NCBI GenBank assembly: GCA_966112615.1
Contig: CBHWDO010000007.1
Location: 97,303-161,302 of the forward strand
Direction of reading: 5' to 3'
Source: Flavitalea sp966112615
GTDB lineage: Bacteria; Bacteroidota; Bacteroidia; Chitinophagales; Chitinophagaceae
DNA length: 64,000 nucleotides
This document shows positions 61,013 to 64,000 of the stretch, one piece after another (position 1 is the first letter of the stretch; each line of letters begins with the position of its first letter). The notes below the pieces were generated by a model. That model saw only the letters and a list, made by a program, of their open reading frames with translations, had not been told where the DNA came from and searched no databases. The position numbers were made by a program, and so were the translations under genes.

Positions 61013-61683
61013 ATATATCTTTCTTCCAGGATCTTCTCTGCGATCAGGAGGTCCACTGGCCGGGTGATCTTGATATTAGTTTCTTCACCATCCACCAGGT
61101 TGATCTTTACTCCAAGTTTCTCAACAACACTGGCCTCATCAGTGAATTCATCAGAAAATTCCTGTTCAAATGCAGCCTTAATGATATCGCTGAAAAAGGT
61201 TTGCGGAGTCTGAATGATCCTGACCCTGTTACGGTCGATCTGGTGATTGCTGCCAAAGTCCTCCACCCTGATGGTATCAACAGCAGTTGTGGCAGGGATG
61301 GCATTGCCCTTGTCAATCGCTTCGTGGTAACAACGATGGATCAGTGCAGTACTGATCAGGCATCTTACCGCATCATGTACAAAAACAATGGAATGTTGAT
61401 TTACAAGCTTCAATCCATTCTGAACGGAATGGAACCTTGTTTCCCCACCTGTGGTAATCCTTATCCTCGATGGGTCAATGCTATTTTCAGCAATAGCCTT
61501 CCCCGTTTCCATGTGGGCAGCAGGCAATACCAGGATGACCTGCATATCATCAAAAGCTTCCAGGAAAGTATCAAGGGTATGCTGTAGAACAGGTTTACCC
61601 ATCAATGGAAGGAATTGCTTTGGTACCGAGATCTTCATCCTTAGACCGGATCCGCCTGCAACAATGACCGCAAATTTCTTCAT
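61009..61683 (-). CDS. ispD: 2-C-methyl-D-erythritol 4-phosphate cytidylyltransferase
   Basis: A 224-residue enzyme of the non-mevalonate isoprenoid pathway: AVIVAGGSGLRMK binds CTP, PKQFLPLMGKPVLQHT and FVHDAVRCLIS supply further substrate contacts. It makes CDP-methylerythritol. The C-terminal IKITRPVDLLIAEKIL matches IspD rather than the related RbsD-type enzymes. The gene is downstream of the STAS gene by 15 bases. The start ATG at 61683 is standard. Confidence 0.95.
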   Translation of the reverse strand: MKKFAVIVAGGSGLRMKISVPKQFLPLMGKPVLQHTLDTFLEAFDDMQVILVLPAAHMETGKAIAENSIDPSRIRITTGGETRFHSVQNGLKLVNQHSIVFVHDAVRCLISTALIHRCYHEAIDKGNAIPATTAVDTIRVEDFGSNHQIDRNRVRIIQTPQTFFSDIIKAAFEQEFSDEFTDEASVVEKLGVKINLVDGEETNIKITRPVDLLIAEKILEERYI

Positions 61684-61698
61684 GTGGATTTTCAGGGT

Positions 61699-62073
61699 TT
61701 ACAGGTCTCCAAGTAGTTCTCTTTCGATCTCTTCCATCTGCACAATATCCCAGCCTTCAGTTTCGGTAGGAGTGTAGTTCATTACTTCCAGTAAACCAAT
61801 GCTATCAAGGTAAGATTCCACTTCCTCCTGCAGTTCACAGATCACAAAAGAATTATTATTCTCATAAAATGTTTGCTGGATCTTAACCAAACTCTCCGCA
61901 GCAGCGTTATCTATATGTTCAATGTCTTGAAGGTTAACAACAAGATTCTTTACAGGATTTTCGAGAAAAGGAAGAAAGAACTCCTCCATGTTCTCTGTCA
62001 TATTAGCAGCTAAAAATGGTTCTTCAATCGTAATGACATGGAATTTCTCCTTGGTATCAATTTTGACCTTCAT
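61699..62073 (-). CDS. STAS-domain protein (anti-sigma-factor antagonist-like)
   Basis: A 124-residue protein from the ATG at 62073; a GTG at 62079 adds two residues. STAS fold with VIITIEEPFL, LVVNLQDIEHIDNAAAESLV containing the usual Ser/Asp phospho-site region, and an acidic C-terminus. STAS proteins relay partner-switch signals or bind ligands. No anti-sigma or kinase is adjacent. It has its own promoter-like box upstream and precedes ispD. Confidence 0.8.
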   Translation of the reverse strand: MKVKIDTKEKFHVITIEEPFLAANMTENMEEFFLPFLENPVKNLVVNLQDIEHIDNAAAESLVKIQQTFYENNNSFVICELQEEVESYLDSIGLLEVMNYTPTETEGWDIVQMEEIERELLGDL

Positions 62074-62123
62074 ATTCACGTTTATATGTTAACAGGTGAA
62101 TGGCTTTGAGCCCCTGAACTTGT

Positions 62124-62151
62124 CAAAAATATTCGTTATTATTGTATCAAA
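62124..62151 (-). promoter_or_regulatory. Candidate promoter of the STAS-ispD genes
   Basis: On the minus strand TTTG (62151-62148) followed after 16 bases by an exact TATTTTTG (62131-62124). The box lies about 50 bases before the ATG at 62073. It occupies the gap shared with the divergent clpC gene. Confidence 0.5.
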
Positions 62152-62167
62152 CCCAATAAATTATAAA

Positions 62168-64000
62168 ATGGATAATAATTTTTCGGCCCAGGTAAAGGAG
62201 ATTATATCTTTTAGTCGGGAAGAAGCATTAAGGCTGGGAAATGATTTCATTGGAACAGAACATCTGTTGTTGGGCCTTATCCGCGAGGGTGATAATACCG
62301 CTGTCAGGATACTGAAAAGCTTCAATATAGATCTGTATGAACTTCGTAAAGAAGTAGAATTGGCTGTGAAGGATAAGACGGGTAAGAATATTGCAAATAT
62401 CAATAGTCTACCCTTGACCAAACAGGCTGAAAAAGTCATACGGGTTACTGTGCTGGAAGCCAAGGCACTCAAGAGTCCAATGGTTGAAACAGAACACCTC
62501 ATGCTTTCGATCCTCAAGAACAAGGAAAATATAGCTACTCAAATCTTAAATCAGTTTGACGTGGATTACGATCTGTTCAGAAACGAATTAGGTGTGGTAA
62601 AAAGTAATGATGTCCGCAGCGAATATGCTGAGGAAAACGATGATGACTTTGATGATGAGAAAAAATATTCCCAGCAGAAGTCACGCGCATCAGGTACCAC
62701 CAAGAGCAAAACTCCGGTATTGGATAATTTCGGTAGAGACATCACAAGACTTGCAGAAAGTGGATCACTTGATCCTATCGTAGGTCGTGAAGATGAGATC
62801 GAAAGGGTTTCACAGATCCTTTCACGCCGTAAAAAGAATAACCCGATCCTGATTGGTGAACCAGGCGTAGGTAAGACAGCCATCGTGGAAGGTCTTGCGC
62901 TTCGTATTGTTCAGCGTAAGGTTTCCAGGGTACTTTTCGATAAACGTGTGATCTCTCTCGACCTTGCTGCACTGGTTGCAGGTACCAAGTACCGCGGACA
63001 GTTTGAAGAGCGCATGAAAGCGATCATGAATGAACTTGAAAAGAACCGCGATGTGATCCTCTTCATAGATGAGATCCACACTATTGTGGGTGCCGGTGGA
63101 GCAAGCGGATCACTGGATGCTTCCAATATCTTCAAGCCTGCACTGGCACGTGGAGAATTGCAATGCATCGGTGCTTCTACTCTCGATGAATACCGTATGT
63201 ACATCGAGAAAGATGGTGCACTCGACAGAAGGTTCCAGAAAGTGATGGTTGAACCGCCTAGTGTTGATGAAACTATTCAGATCCTGAATAATATCAAATC
63301 TAAGTACGAAGACTATCACAACGTATTGTACAGCGATGATGCAATTGATGCATGTGTGAAACTGAGTGACCGCTACATTACTGATCGTCTTTTGCCTGAC
63401 AAGGCTATCGACGTAATGGATGAAGTGGGAGCAAGGGTTCACCTGAAAAATATCAATGTTCCTAAAGAGATCCTTGATCTTGAAAAAAAGATCGAAGATG
63501 TTAAGGTGGAAAAGAACAAAGTGGTGAAGAGCCAGAAGTTCGAAGAAGCCGCTTCTCTGAGGGATACAGAAAAGAGATTGCAGGAAGAGCTTGAAAAAGC
63601 GAAGACCCAGTGGGAGGAAGAATCAAAGCACAAGCGTTACCCGATCGATGAGGAAGCAATTGCAGAAGTAGTCAGCATGATGACCGGTATCCCTGTCAAG
63701 AGGATGGTTCAGGCTGAAAGCGAGAAACTTCGCAAGATGGCTGAAGACATGAAGAAGATGGTGATCGGACAGGATGATGCAATCACCAAAGTTGTGAAAG
63801 CGATCCAGCGTAACCGTGTGGGTCTGAAAGATCCGAAAAAGCCGATCGGTACTTTTATTTTCCTCGGTCCTACAGGTGTTGGTAAAACCGAGTTGGCAAG
63901 ATCTCTTGCACGCTATATGTTCGACTCAGAAGATGCACTGATCCGCATCGATATGAGTGAATACATGGAGAAATTCACGGTATCCCGGTTGATCGGAGCG
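62168..64000 (+). CDS. clpC: ATP-dependent Clp protease ATP-binding subunit ClpC, C-terminus cut
   Basis: Open from the ATG at 62168 to the window edge, 611 codons, with no stop. Order: Clp N domain repeats (EIISFSREEALRLGNDFIG, TEHLMLSILKNKEN), first AAA with Walker A GEPGVGKT (230-237) and Walker B FIDEIH, a UVR-like middle segment near 448-480 (KFEEAASLRDTEKRLQEELE) that marks ClpC rather than ClpB, and the second AAA Walker A GPTGVGKT (567-574). An acidic linker is near 155. It unfolds proteins for ClpP. The last part of AAA2 lies outside the window. Confidence 0.95.
   Translation, partial: MDNNFSAQVKEIISFSREEALRLGNDFIGTEHLLLGLIREGDNTAVRILKSFNIDLYELRKEVELAVKDKTGKNIANINSLPLTKQAEKVIRVTVLEAKALKSPMVETEHLMLSILKNKENIATQILNQFDVDYDLFRNELGVVKSNDVRSEYAEENDDDFDDEKKYSQQKSRASGTTKSKTPVLDNFGRDITRLAESGSLDPIVGREDEIERVSQILSRRKKNNPILIGEPGVGKTAIVEGLALRIVQRKVSRVLFDKRVISLDLAALVAGTKYRGQFEERMKAIMNELEKNRDVILFIDEIHTIVGAGGASGSLDASNIFKPALARGELQCIGASTLDEYRMYIEKDGALDRRFQKVMVEPPSVDETIQILNNIKSKYEDYHNVLYSDDAIDACVKLSDRYITDRLLPDKAIDVMDEVGARVHLKNINVPKEILDLEKKIEDVKVEKNKVVKSQKFEEAASLRDTEKRLQEELEKAKTQWEEESKHKRYPIDEEAIAEVVSMMTGIPVKRMVQAESEKLRKMAEDMKKMVIGQDDAITKVVKAIQRNRVGLKDPKKPIGTFIFLGPTGVGKTELARSLARYMFDSEDALIRIDMSEYMEKFTVSRLIGA

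Noticed and set aside
62120..62144. A clpC promoter at TTG ... TATTATTG
   Set aside because: The spacer is only 14 bases and the box has a mismatch; the reverse-strand promoter for the STAS gene is a clearer explanation.

Overview
The window looks like chromosomal DNA of a member of the Bacteroidota, most likely a Chitinophagaceae-type organism. The signs are a SusC/SusD pair, many SPII lipoproteins, a ROK regulator next to a glycan locus, an ExbD-TonB pair, Bacteroidota-type promoter boxes (TTG ... TAnnTTTG), many one-base TAATG stop/start overlaps, and moderately low GC. I see no rRNA, tRNA, CRISPR array, prophage or insertion sequence. No gene-free stretch exceeds 300 bases; the longest (37479-37743) holds tandem repeats and regulatory sites.

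Layout. 1-6192: a truncated lipoprotein gene, a CPBP protease, then leftward genes: Crp-like regulator, SnoaL-like protein and cupin; an apparent marR-arr-EthD-vanZ operon whose arr encodes a rifampin ADP-ribosyltransferase; a DUF1697 gene and a membrane-protein gene. 6284-8541: a DUF1080 plus GH43 glycan pair. 8546-12510 (leftward): exbD, tonB, MFS transporter, histidine phosphatase, SMP-30-like protein. 12649-34006: a ROK repressor divergent from a 20-kb, 14-gene rightward polysaccharide utilisation locus that ends at a strong bidirectional terminator. It encodes an FAD oxidoreductase, SusC, SusD, a surface lipoprotein, a GHL10-type hydrolase, a NAGPA-type phosphodiester glycosidase, an HGSNAT-like membrane acetyltransferase, two SGNH esterases, a DUF4434 protein, an AGE epimerase, an alpha/beta hydrolase, a NagB-PIG-L fusion and a secreted unknown. 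An AmpG-like MFS gene faces it across the terminator.

35512-37478: arsR-arsM-metallophosphoesterase with an ArsR operator candidate. 37744-39719: saccharopine dehydrogenase plus HglS-type 2-oxoadipate decarboxylase (lysine breakdown). 39801-48370: AI-2E-type permease, a Tat-exported Gfo/Idh oxidoreductase with a HEAT-DUF1080 protein (3-keto-sugar route), DUF3108, an orphan GAF histidine kinase, a LolA-like protein, and accA-dapA behind a near-consensus promoter. 48483-64000: AsmA-like protein, an unknown secreted protein, an L,D-transpeptidase-like protein, a run from Gfo/Idh through sugar transferase, two tandem M1 peptidases and a FemAB/GNAT protein, then convergent ispD and a STAS gene, and the first 611 codons of clpC.

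How they may work together (inference): the central locus looks built for an amino-sugar glycan carrying acyl and possibly phosphodiester decorations. SusC/D and the lipoproteins bind and import it, NAGPA and GHL10 proteins cleave it, SGNH and alpha/beta hydrolases and HGSNAT adjust acetylation, and the epimerase and NagB-PIG-L feed the sugar into glycolysis. ROK would be the sensor. This combination is the most interesting part of the window.
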